Of a stretch of DNA of 15,441 nt, positions 7,531 to 14,052 are shown one piece after another. Numbering within the stretch: position 1 is the stretch's first letter; every line of letters starts with the position of its first letter. The translations under genes were made by a program, and so were the position numbers. The notes beneath the pieces are model-generated. The model saw only the letters and a program-made list of their open reading frames with translations. It did not search any database and had not been told where the DNA came from. The stretch is from the NCBI GenBank assembly GCA_003561495.1, contig PWWM01000131.1:1-15441 (forward strand), written 5' to 3'. The DNA comes from Gammaproteobacteria bacterium. GTDB taxonomy: Bacteria > Pseudomonadota > Gammaproteobacteria > Xanthomonadales > Wenzhouxiangellaceae.

Positions 7531-7579
7531 ACCCTGAACCCTGAACCCTGAACCCTGAACCCTGAACCCTGAACCCTGA
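7531..7579 (+). repeat. seven exact tandem copies of ACCCTGA
   Basis: Seven perfect head-to-tail heptamers are followed by one altered unit, ACCCTCG (7580-7586). On the minus strand this reads as repeated GGGTTCA, with GGG runs separated by four bases, a spacing compatible with G-quadruplex formation. Units of the array at 7401-7470 resemble its reverse complement (TCAGAGG against TCAGGGT), so the two arrays are partly inverted copies. Confidence 0.95.
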
Positions 7580-7587
7580 ACCCTCGA

Positions 7588-7634
7588 ACCTTTCACCTTT
7601 CACCTTTCACCTTGCACCCTTCCACCCTTTCCCT
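7588..7634 (+). repeat. ACCTTTC-type heptamer array next to the GumN-like gene stop
   Basis: Three exact ACCTTTC units (7588-7608) are followed by ACCTTGC (7609-7615), ACCCTTCC (8 bp) and ACCCTTTCCCTT, running to the base before the minus-strand stop codon at 7635-7637. It looks like a diverged continuation of the ACCCTGA array with its own unit. On the minus strand it reads as GAAAGGT repeats and would form the start of the 3' untranslated region of the GumN-like mRNA. Confidence 0.85.
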
Positions 7635-8486
7635 TCAATAAACGCCTTCGACCGTAAACCCCTCCGCCCGCAACAACTCGATCAACCCATCGTCGCCGGG
7701 CAAATGCAAGGCGCCGACGGCAATTATCAAGCCGCCCTGGTGCAGATACGGCAGGGCACGCTCCACCATGCGATGGTTGCGCTCAACCAGACCGACCTGG
7801 TCGAAATGGGCGGCCACATCCGGGTCCATGCGATCAATCTCGGCCCTTGAGAGTTTCTCCAGCCGATCAAGATCACCGTCCAGGTAGGCGCCGATCAGGG
7901 CCTCGAACATGTCTCCCATCTGATCGAACTCATCGACCGCCTGGCGAACCAGTGCGATCTGGCCGGGCTTGTCGATGCCGGCCAGAAAATTCAGTTGTTC
8001 GTCCAGGGTTTCCAATGGCATGACCTCAAGACCCATCCCGCTGGCCCTGAATGAAAGCGCCAGATCCATGAACAGCCCGGTTTCGGGCGCGGGAATCGAC
8101 AGGGTCATGGCCACCGCCCACGGTCGCATGCGCCGCACTGCCGGCTCACCCATGCCGTAGTGGCGTTCCATCAGCGTCACCACCTCGGTATAGAGCTCAC
8201 TGCCCAGCACCTCTTCCAAGCGATCGCTGTCGTAATGCATGGCGCGGTTGAGCTCATCGAGCATGCCGGCATCAGGCACCAGCTCCAGCGCCAGTCGCTC
8301 GGAGGACTGTAGCGCCTCGAGCAATTCGGGTGGAAATTCCAGCAGTCGCGGCTCCTCGCTGTGGACCGTGCCCAGCAACCAGTTGCGGTTGCCCTCCTCG
8401 TCACTGACCGACCAGAACACCTGCGCCTGAACTGGCGCAACCAAAAACATCAGTCCCGTCAGGATAATTCGGCAATACGTGGACAC
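7635..8486 (-). CDS. exported TraB/GumN-family protein
   Basis: A 283-residue protein with a signal peptide (about 1-21, cut after PVQA) and the TraB/GumN fold. LLGTVH (37-42) and LALELVP lie in the first part; RNH (236-238) and GALHLPG (258-264) lie near the C-terminus, the positions of the conserved Gly and His residues of this family. Distant relatives are the proposed Tiki-type metalloproteases, but activity in bacterial members is largely unproven, so I give no reaction. The start is GTG at 8486: GGAGG sits 7 bp upstream and the signal peptide begins there. An in-frame TTG at 8513 would only add nine residues. It converges with the DUF2063 gene and diverges from rnt across 68 bp. Confidence 0.87.
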   Translation of the reverse strand: MSTYCRIILTGLMFLVAPVQAQVFWSVSDEEGNRNWLLGTVHSEEPRLLEFPPELLEALQSSERLALELVPDAGMLDELNRAMHYDSDRLEEVLGSELYTEVVTLMERHYGMGEPAVRRMRPWAVAMTLSIPAPETGLFMDLALSFRASGMGLEVMPLETLDEQLNFLAGIDKPGQIALVRQAVDEFDQMGDMFEALIGAYLDGDLDRLEKLSRAEIDRMDPDVAAHFDQVGLVERNHRMVERALPYLHQGGLIIAVGALHLPGDDGLIELLRAEGFTVEGVY

Positions 8487-8493
8487 TTGCACA

Positions 8494-8498
8494 CCTCC
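8494..8498 (-). promoter_or_regulatory. ribosome binding site of the TraB/GumN gene
   Basis: On the minus strand GGAGG lies 7 bp before the GTG at 8486, and no ATG is available. This decides the start over the upstream TTG at 8513. Confidence 0.75.
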
Positions 8499-8554
8499 AG
8501 GATTGACAAACAAGTATGATGATGGGTTGAGCCAGACTTTACCAGCAAGTGACC

Positions 8555-9172
8555 ATGCAGATTGCGAAGAGATTCCGCGGTTTTCTACCAGTGGTCGTCG
8601 ATGTCGAGACCGGCGGGTTCAACCCCGATACCGACGCCCTGCTTGAACTGGCTACTTGCATCATCAAGATGGACGAGGACGGCTGGCTGCACCCCGGTGA
8701 GGTGCAGATGCGTCATATCGCGCCCTTCGAGGGCGCCAATATCGAAAAGGCTGCCCTCGAATTCAACGGCATCCGGCCCGATCACCCCTTGAGACCGGCG
8801 GTTGATGAAGAAACCGCCCTGCGCGATCTGCTGCTGCCGGTACGCAGGTGCCTGCGCGAGACCGGCTGCAAGCGCGCCGTGCTGGTTGGGCACAACGCCC
8901 ATTTCGACCTGTCCTTTCTCAATGCCATCATCAATCGGGTTGGCTACAAGCGCAATCCGTTTCACCCATTCAGTTGTTTCGATACCGCCACCCTGGGCGG
9001 TCTGGCCTATGGCCAGACCGTGCTGGCGCGCGCCATCGATGCGGCCGGACTGGAATGGGACAAATCCCAGGCCCACTCCGCCGCCTATGACACCGAGCGC
9101 ACCGCCGAGCTGTTTTGCACCATCGCCAACCGTTGGCGCCACCTGCAGGAACTCGAGGAAAACCAGCCTTGA
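8555..9172 (+). CDS. rnt: ribonuclease T, 3'-5' exoribonuclease for tRNA and stable RNA maturation
   Basis: A 205-residue DEDDh exonuclease that trims 3' ends of tRNA, 5S and 23S rRNA. It starts IAKRFRGFLPVVVDVETGGF, close to E. coli RNase T. Catalytic acids, numbered from this ATG, are D16 and E18 in DVE, D118 in HNAHFD, and H174 and D179 in HSAAYDTERTA. RNPFHPFSCFDTATLGGLAYGQTVL is also typical of the family, as distinct from the DnaQ-like exonucleases. GTG at 8549 would add two residues; neither start has a good ribosome site, so ATG is preferred by default. It is transcribed divergently from the GumN-like gene and is followed by sodB after 70 bp. Confidence 0.95.
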   Translation: MQIAKRFRGFLPVVVDVETGGFNPDTDALLELATCIIKMDEDGWLHPGEVQMRHIAPFEGANIEKAALEFNGIRPDHPLRPAVDEETALRDLLLPVRRCLRETGCKRAVLVGHNAHFDLSFLNAIINRVGYKRNPFHPFSCFDTATLGGLAYGQTVLARAIDAAGLEWDKSQAHSAAYDTERTAELFCTIANRWRHLQELEENQP

Positions 9173-9196
9173 AGCCACTGCATCCACAACCATATT
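9169..9196 (+). promoter_or_regulatory. possible sodB promoter
   Basis: TTGAAG (9169-9174, overlapping the rnt stop) and CATATT (9191-9196) are 16 bp apart. CATAAT at 9198-9203 is an alternative -10. Either would give a leader of roughly 30-40 bases before sodB. I saw no convincing Fur box. The match is moderate at best. Confidence 0.3.
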
Positions 9197-9230
9197 GCAT
9201 AATGTTCGCTCAATTCATCCCATCTTGCTA

Positions 9231-9236
9231 AAGGAG
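9231..9236 (+). promoter_or_regulatory. strong ribosome binding site of sodB
   Basis: AAGGAG lies 6 bp before the ATG at 9243. It is one of the best Shine-Dalgarno matches in the window, as expected for an abundant protein. Confidence 0.85.
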
Positions 9237-9242
9237 TGACCC

Positions 9243-9827
9243 ATGGCTTTTTCCCTCCCCGATCTGCCCTATGCGAAGGACGCGCTGGAACCACACATTT
9301 CAGCCGAGACGCTGGAGTACCACTATGGCAAACATCATCAGACCTATGTCGACAAACTCAACGGGCTGGTGGAAAAGGATGCCAGTCTGTCGGGCAAGTC
9401 CCTCGAGGACATCATCAAGAACTCTTCAGGCGGGGTATTCAACAATGCCGCGCAGGTGTGGAATCACACCTTCTACTGGCATTGCCTGAGCCCGAATGGC
9501 GGGGGTGAGCCGGATGGCCGTCTGGGTGAGCTGATCCAGCGTGATTTCGGCAGTTTCGACGAATTCAAGTCGCGCTTCACCGACACCGCCATCAACACAT
9601 TTGGTTCCGGCTGGGCCTGGCTGGTGCAGAATCCCGATGGCAAGCTCGACATCATCTCGACCTCCAATGCCGAAACGCCATTGACCGGACAAGCCACGCC
9701 TTTGCTGACCTGCGATGTGTGGGAACACGCCTACTACATCGATTACCGCAATGCCCGGCCGAAGTACATGGATGCATTCTGGGAGCTGGTGAACTGGTCG
9801 TTCGTCGAGTCGCAACTGAAGGCTTGA
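9243..9827 (+). CDS. sodB: iron superoxide dismutase
   Basis: A 194-residue cytoplasmic enzyme converting superoxide to hydrogen peroxide and oxygen. Metal ligands are H27 (EYHYGKHH), H75 (QVWNHTFYW), D158 and H162 (CDVWEHAYYIDYRN). Q71 in AAQVWNHTFYW is the second-shell glutamine position typical of iron enzymes, and SNAETPLT (141-148) lacks the Gln found there in manganese enzymes, so iron is the likely metal. It has its own strong ribosome site and perhaps its own promoter. The argD-like gene starts 14 bp downstream with no visible terminator between, so read-through is likely. Confidence 0.97.
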   Translation: MAFSLPDLPYAKDALEPHISAETLEYHYGKHHQTYVDKLNGLVEKDASLSGKSLEDIIKNSSGGVFNNAAQVWNHTFYWHCLSPNGGGEPDGRLGELIQRDFGSFDEFKSRFTDTAINTFGSGWAWLVQNPDGKLDIISTSNAETPLTGQATPLLTCDVWEHAYYIDYRNARPKYMDAFWELVNWSFVESQLKA

Positions 9828-9841
9828 AGCGGAACCGCGGC

Positions 9842-11032
9842 ATGACGGGTGATCGCAAATCCCACCTGTTCGATACCTATGCCCGCATGCCGCTTACCCC
9901 GGTTCGGGGCGAAGGCCCCTGGTTGTTTGACGACCAGGGGCATCGCTATCTGGATGCGGTCAGCGGGATCGCCGTGTGCAGCCTCGGACATGCCCATCCG
10001 CGCCTGGCCCGGGTGCTGTGCGACCAGGCCCAGATGCTATGGCATACGGCCAATATCGTGCAGATTCCGCAACAAGAGGCGCTGGCCGAGGCACTGACCC
10101 GGATCAGCGGTCTCGATCGTGCCTTCATGGCCAATTCCGGCGTCGAGGCCATCGAGTGTGCGCTCAAGCTGGCACGCCGTCACGCCCATGAAAGGGGCAT
10201 TTCGCAACCCAAGGTCCTGGTCGCCAACGACAGCTTTCATGGCCGCTCGCTGGCCGCACTGAGCGCCTCCGGCAACCTTGCCAATCAAGACGGGTTTGGG
10301 CCTCTGGTCGAGGGCTTTGTCCGCGTTCCCTATGGCGATCTTGGCGCAGCCAGGCAGGCACTGGCCGATGATGAAGACATCGTGGCCGTCCTGCTTGAAC
10401 CCATTCAGGGCGAGGGCGGTGTCAAACCCGCCCCACCCGGCTATCTGAGCGGCCTGCGCGCAGCCTGTGACCAACACCAGGCCCTGATGATGCTCGATGA
10501 AATTCAGACCGGCATGTGTCGCACGGGTCGCTGGTTCGCCTTTCAACATGAACCCGATCTGCTGCCCGATGTCGTCACGGTCGCCAAGGCCCTGGGCAAT
10601 GGCCTGCCCATCGGGGCCTGCCTGGCCCGTAACGAGGTGGCGGCCCTGTTCAAACCAGGATTGCACGGCTCAACATTCGGCGGCAATCCGCTGGCCTGCC
10701 GGGTTGGACTGGAAGTCATTGGCATCATGGAAGAGGAGTGCATCGCCGAACAGGCCGCGAACATGGGCGAATACCTGAGTCAAAGGTTGCGCACCGGCCT
10801 GACCGATCACCCGGTCGTGGTCGAAATTCGCGGCCGCGGCCTGATGATCGGGATCGAGTTGACCGAACCGGCCACCGCCCTGAAGATGGCCGCCATGGAA
10901 CAGGGCCTTCTGATCAATGTCACGCGCGGAAACGTCATTCGCCTGCTACCGCCGCTGATCATCGATCAGGAACAGGCCGACCTGATCGCCGATATTCTGG
11001 TCGAGTTGATCAACAGGCATTTTCCGACATGA
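9842..11032 (+). CDS. argD: acetylornithine aminotransferase-type class III PLP enzyme
   Basis: A 396-residue PLP enzyme, most like ArgD, which transfers an amino group between N-acetylornithine and 2-oxoglutarate in arginine synthesis. The PLP lysine is K249 in TVAKALGNGLPIGA. D219-E220 in MLDEIQTG contact the cofactor ring. NSGVEAIECALKLAR (98-112), SFHGRSLAAL and GSTFGGNPLAC (276-286) are typical of the family. The frame is open upstream into sodB, but homology begins close to the ATG at 9842. Succinylornithine or other omega-aminotransferase activity cannot be excluded from sequence alone. It lies 14 bp after sodB and overlaps the ABC ATPase gene by four bases. No other arginine genes are in view. 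Confidence 0.88.
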   Translation: MTGDRKSHLFDTYARMPLTPVRGEGPWLFDDQGHRYLDAVSGIAVCSLGHAHPRLARVLCDQAQMLWHTANIVQIPQQEALAEALTRISGLDRAFMANSGVEAIECALKLARRHAHERGISQPKVLVANDSFHGRSLAALSASGNLANQDGFGPLVEGFVRVPYGDLGAARQALADDEDIVAVLLEPIQGEGGVKPAPPGYLSGLRAACDQHQALMMLDEIQTGMCRTGRWFAFQHEPDLLPDVVTVAKALGNGLPIGACLARNEVAALFKPGLHGSTFGGNPLACRVGLEVIGIMEEECIAEQAANMGEYLSQRLRTGLTDHPVVVEIRGRGLMIGIELTEPATALKMAAMEQGLLINVTRGNVIRLLPPLIIDQEQADLIADILVELINRHFPT

Positions 11033-12099
11033 CCCTGAGTGTTCGCGACATCCACCTTGGCTATGGTGAGGTCGAAGTGATCAAGGGCCTGAGTTTCGAG
11101 CTCAGGCAGGGCGAAATCGGTTGCCTTCTCGGCGCCTCGGGCTGCGGCAAGACCACCGCCTTGCGTGCCATTGCCGGCTTCGAGTCCCTGCGCCAGGGTG
11201 AAATTCTGGTCGACGACCAGCAAGTCAGCGCCCCAGGGCGCATGGTTGCACCGGAAAAGCGCAGCGTTGGCATGGTCTTTCAAGACCATGCCCTGTTTCC
11301 CCATCTCAACGTTTTTGCCAATGTGGCCTTTGGTTTGCGTCGACTCGATGACGACCAGCGCCGCGAGCGCGTGCGTCATCTACTGGAATTGACCGGACTA
11401 ACCGGTCTGGATGCACGCTTTCCGCATGAATTGTCGGGTGGCCAGCAACAGCGTGTCGCCCTGGCCCGCGCACTGGCCCCGGAACCCACCGTGCTGTTGA
11501 TGGATGAACCGTTTTCGAACCTGGACACTCGACTGAGACGACGCATGGGCGAAGAAATCCGCGGCATGCTCAAGGGTCGACGCACCACCACCTTGCTGGT
11601 CACCCACGACCAGCAGGAAGCTTTCGCCCTGGCCGACCGGGTCGGACTGCTCAAGGATGGGCGCATGCTGCAATGGGATTCACCCTACCAGCTCTACCAT
11701 CGCCCGGCTTCGCGCTATGTGGCGGCGTTCACGGGGCGTGGCAGCTACCTGCACGCACAGGTTCAGGGTGAGAGTCTTGTCCATGCGCTGGGCGAATCCC
11801 CCTTGCCCGACGATCGGCCGCGTGGGGACAACCTGGCCTTGTTGATCCGACCTGACGATATTCGCCCCAACCCATCCGGACCGCGCGTCACGGTAGTGGC
11901 CCGCCAGTTCCAGGGTGCTGACATTCTCTATCGGCTGCGTCTTGAAAGTGGTGAGGAAATCACCGCACTTTTCCCCAGCCACGATGATTTCGCCGTCAAC
12001 GCTTCGATTGGTGTGGAGCTGGATGCCCAACACCTGGTGCTGTTTCCGGCCGATCAACCCAGCGGCGTCATCTCCCCCTTGAGCAGCGAAGCGGTCTGA
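11029..12099 (+). CDS. ABC transporter ATP-binding protein (FbpC/PotA-like), no partner genes visible
   Basis: A 356-residue ATPase. The Walker A is GASGCGKTT (35-43), the Q-loop Gln is Q85 (VFQDHALFPHL), the signature LSGGQQQR is at 135-142, the Walker B is VLLMDEPFSNLD (155-166) and the H-loop is THDQQEAFALADR with H193. After about residue 235 a TOBE-like domain follows (LLIRPDDIRP, VTVVARQFQGADILYRL). This domain layout is that of importers for iron(III), polyamine, sulfate or similar solutes; FbpC-like is my best guess. No permease or binding protein lies beside it. The ATG overlaps the argD-like stop (ATGA). Its last 46 bp overlap the end of purK on the other strand. Confidence 0.88.
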   Translation: MTLSVRDIHLGYGEVEVIKGLSFELRQGEIGCLLGASGCGKTTALRAIAGFESLRQGEILVDDQQVSAPGRMVAPEKRSVGMVFQDHALFPHLNVFANVAFGLRRLDDDQRRERVRHLLELTGLTGLDARFPHELSGGQQQRVALARALAPEPTVLLMDEPFSNLDTRLRRRMGEEIRGMLKGRRTTTLLVTHDQQEAFALADRVGLLKDGRMLQWDSPYQLYHRPASRYVAAFTGRGSYLHAQVQGESLVHALGESPLPDDRPRGDNLALLIRPDDIRPNPSGPRVTVVARQFQGADILYRLRLESGEEITALFPSHDDFAVNASIGVELDAQHLVLFPADQPSGVISPLSSEAV

Positions 12100-13181
12100 T
12101 CGTCCACCAGATCCACGATGCCGACCAGGCCTGCTTCAAGGTCCCGGCGATCCTCAGCCACCAGGGTTGCATGGCCCACCTTTCGCCCCGGACGAGCACT
12201 CTTGCCGTAATCGTGCCAGCGAAGCCCCGGAACCCTTAGAAAATCTTCCATGGGCGGAACCTGGCCGATCCAGTTCAGCATCAGTGCCTGACCTCGCATC
12301 GCAGTGTTGCCAAGCGGCAGATCACAGACCGCACGGAGATGGTTTTCAAACTGCGAAGTAACTGACCCGTCAATCGTCCAGTGGGCGGAGTTGTGTACCC
12401 GGGGAGCGAATTCATTGGCCACCAGACCCTGATCGGTGGCAAACAGCTCCAGTGTCAGGCAACCGATATAATCCAGCTCCGACAACAACCGTCCCACAAG
12501 CTCATGGGCCCGGGACTCCAGTTTCGGGGCCACCGGCGCCGGCGCCAGTGCCAGGCGCAGGATCCCATCGGCATGCACGGTCCAGCTCAACGGATAGCAT
12601 ACGATCGACCCGTCCGCGCCACGGACTGCCGTAATGGCGCATTCATGATGAAAATCAATCCAGCCTTCGAGAATCAGATCGCGACCGCCCAGTGCCCTCC
12701 AGGCAGGTTCCAGATCTTCCTTTGACCGCAACACGGCCTGGCCTTTGCCGTCGTAACCAAAGCGCCGGGTCTTGAGCACCGCCGGCAGACCAATGGCATC
12801 GATCGCCTCGAGCAAGTCCGCGCGGCTGGAGACTTCGGCAAAGGGCGGTACCGGAATATCCAGCCGCTGGAACAAGCGCTTTTCAGTCAGGCGATCCTGG
12901 GCTGCGGCGAAAGCATTTGGTCCGGGTCGAACCGGCGCGATCTCAACCAGCGCATCCAGCACTTCGGCGGGTACGTTCTCGAAATCGCAGCTGATCCGGT
13001 CACAGCCTCGCAAATCCTCCAGCGAAGGCGCCTGATCCCACTCGGCCGTCAGCAGATGTCCGTAGGCGCCGGCACAGGCATCGGCGGCCGGATCGACAAA
13101 CACGAACTCCATGCCCAGCGGAATTCCCGAAGCGGCCATCATGCGGGCCAATTGCCCGCCACCCAGAATGCCGATCTTCAT
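12054..13181 (-). CDS. purK: 5-(carboxyamino)imidazole ribonucleotide synthase
   Basis: A 375-residue ATP-grasp enzyme that makes N5-CAIR from AIR, bicarbonate and ATP in purine synthesis. The N-terminal MKIGILGGGQLARMM is diagnostic. ISCDFENVP (63-71), the ATP-grasp segment LKTRRFGYDGKGQAV (136-150) and EFAPRVHNSAHWTIDGS (257-273) follow. The start overlaps the purE stop by four bases (ATGA), as in other purEK operons. At the 3' end it runs 46 bp into the convergent ABC ATPase gene, so no terminator can lie between the two coding regions. Length and motifs are normal. Confidence 0.97.
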   Translation of the reverse strand: MKIGILGGGQLARMMAASGIPLGMEFVFVDPAADACAGAYGHLLTAEWDQAPSLEDLRGCDRISCDFENVPAEVLDALVEIAPVRPGPNAFAAAQDRLTEKRLFQRLDIPVPPFAEVSSRADLLEAIDAIGLPAVLKTRRFGYDGKGQAVLRSKEDLEPAWRALGGRDLILEGWIDFHHECAITAVRGADGSIVCYPLSWTVHADGILRLALAPAPVAPKLESRAHELVGRLLSELDYIGCLTLELFATDQGLVANEFAPRVHNSAHWTIDGSVTSQFENHLRAVCDLPLGNTAMRGQALMLNWIGQVPPMEDFLRVPGLRWHDYGKSARPGRKVGHATLVAEDRRDLEAGLVGIVDLVDDQTASLLKGEMTPLG

Positions 13182-13675
13182 CGCTGGCCGGGAATGTCAT
13201 TACCGAGCACGGCCTCGGTCTGGGCCAAGCGCCACTGGCGATATCGACTGGCAATCTCATCATTCTGTGTACCCAGAACGGCCGCGGCCCACAGGGCGGC
13301 ATTGATGGCACCGGCCTTGCCAATGGCCATGGTGCCCACGGGCACTCCGCCGGGCATCTGCACGATAGACAGCAGAGAGTCCAGGCCATTGAGCGTGCGC
13401 GACTGCACCGGAACCCCAATGACCGGCAGCTCGGACTTGGCCGCAACCATACCAGGCAGATGGGCCGCACCGCCGGCGCCGGCGATAATCAGCTTCAGTC
13501 CACGATCTCGCGCTGAAGCCGCGTATTCGAACATCCGATCCGGCGTTCGATGCGCCGATACCACCCGTTTTTCAAAAGGAATGCTCAAAGCGTCCAGGGT
13601 GTCCGCGGCATGTTTCATGGTCTCCCAGTCGCTTTGCGAGCCCATGATGATGCCAACCAGGGGGGAAGCTTTCAT
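13178..13675 (-). CDS. purE: N5-carboxyaminoimidazole ribonucleotide mutase
   Basis: A 165-residue class I PurE that converts N5-CAIR to CAIR, the step after PurK. MGSQSDW (11-17), SAHRTP (40-45) with the catalytic His H42, AGAGGAAHLPG (65-75) and GVPVQS (87-92) are all present. The frame is open upstream to 13747, with another ATG at 13708. The ATG at 13675 is preferred because it has GGAG 9 bp upstream, gives the family's usual length and lies downstream of a plausible promoter whose -10 overlaps the other ATG. It is first in a two-gene purE-purK operon and diverges from the Trm112-like gene. Confidence 0.96.
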   Translation of the reverse strand: MKASPLVGIIMGSQSDWETMKHAADTLDALSIPFEKRVVSAHRTPDRMFEYAASARDRGLKLIIAGAGGAAHLPGMVAAKSELPVIGVPVQSRTLNGLDSLLSIVQMPGGVPVGTMAIGKAGAINAALWAAAVLGTQNDEIASRYRQWRLAQTEAVLGNDIPGQR

Positions 13676-13706
13676 CGCTGTGATCTCCGCCGGAGAAAAA
13701 TAAGCC

Positions 13707-13735
13707 ATAGTATCAGCAAGTATTGGATGCGAAAA
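13707..13735 (-). promoter_or_regulatory. probable purEK promoter
   Basis: On the minus strand TTTTCG (13735-13730) and TACTAT (13712-13707) are exactly 17 bp apart. The predicted RNA start, near 13700, leaves a short leader with GGAG (13688-13685) before the purE ATG. The -10 covers the alternative ATG at 13708, which supports the shorter purE. Confidence 0.45.
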
Positions 13736-13769
13736 GTATGGCGGCAACGTTTCATCATGGCCAATCAGT

Positions 13770-13775
13770 TAGAAT
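13770..13775 (+). promoter_or_regulatory. possible -10 element for the Trm112-nadC pair
   Basis: TAGAAT lies 7 bp before the ATG at 13783, with no good -35 and no ribosome site. If real, the RNA would begin at or within a base or two of the start codon, i.e. a leaderless message. Confidence 0.3.
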
Positions 13776-13782
13776 CCCGCTC

Positions 13783-14052
13783 ATGAGCCTACCCGACCAT
13801 CTCCTTGACATTCTGTGCTGCCCGTTCAGTCATGAGCCATTGCTGCCACTGACCGGTCGCCGGCTGAAGAAACTCAACCAGGCCATCGCTGCCGGCGACA
13901 TCCAGTATGTCGACCATGAACCCGTATCCGAGCCGCTCAAGGCCGCCCTGATCACCCGCGATCAGAAGGTAATCTACCCGATCGAGGATGGCATCCCGGT
14001 TCTGCTGGCCGAGCGCGGCATTGGCACCACGCAACTGTCCGAGCCGCTTTGA
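13783..14052 (+). CDS. Trm112/YcaR-family small protein
   Basis: An 89-residue protein. LLDILCCPFSHEPLLPL (7-23) and the C-terminal VIYPIEDGIPVLLAERG (63-79) are the two halves of the Trm112p-like domain (compare LLEIIACPVC and FPLRDGIPVLL in YcaR). A central insertion (about 24-55) makes it longer than the usual 60 or so residues. The zinc cysteines of the classical motif are mostly absent: only C12 and C13 remain, and the CPxC second cysteine and the later pair are missing. In bacteria the role of this family is unclear; eukaryotic Trm112 activates methyltransferases. Its stop overlaps the TTG start of nadC (TTGA), so the two are probably cotranslated. Confidence 0.85.
   Translation: MSLPDHLLDILCCPFSHEPLLPLTGRRLKKLNQAIAAGDIQYVDHEPVSEPLKAALITRDQKVIYPIEDGIPVLLAERGIGTTQLSEPL

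Noticed and set aside
7531..7586. A true telomere or eukaryotic contamination, because GGGTTCA resembles telomeric repeats.
   Set aside because: The tract is short, internal and flanked on both sides by ordinary gammaproteobacterial genes.
7401..7634. The heptamer region as a CRISPR array.
   Set aside because: Units are 7 bp, directly adjacent, with no unique spacers and no cas genes.
8503..8520. TTGACA (8503-8508) and TATGAT (8515-8520) as an rnt promoter.
   Set aside because: Both hexamers are near-consensus, but they are only 6 bp apart and no suitable partner stands at 16-18 bp from either.
9828..9841. A terminator between sodB and the argD-like gene (GCGGAACCGC).
   Set aside because: The stem is 4 bp with a 2-base loop and no T-run follows.
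13742..13756. A PurR operator in the purE/Trm112 gap (GGCAACGTTTCAT resembles GCAAACGTTTNC).
   Set aside because: One base is missing from the centre of the palindrome, and the site lies upstream of the proposed purE -35. It is too weak to call.
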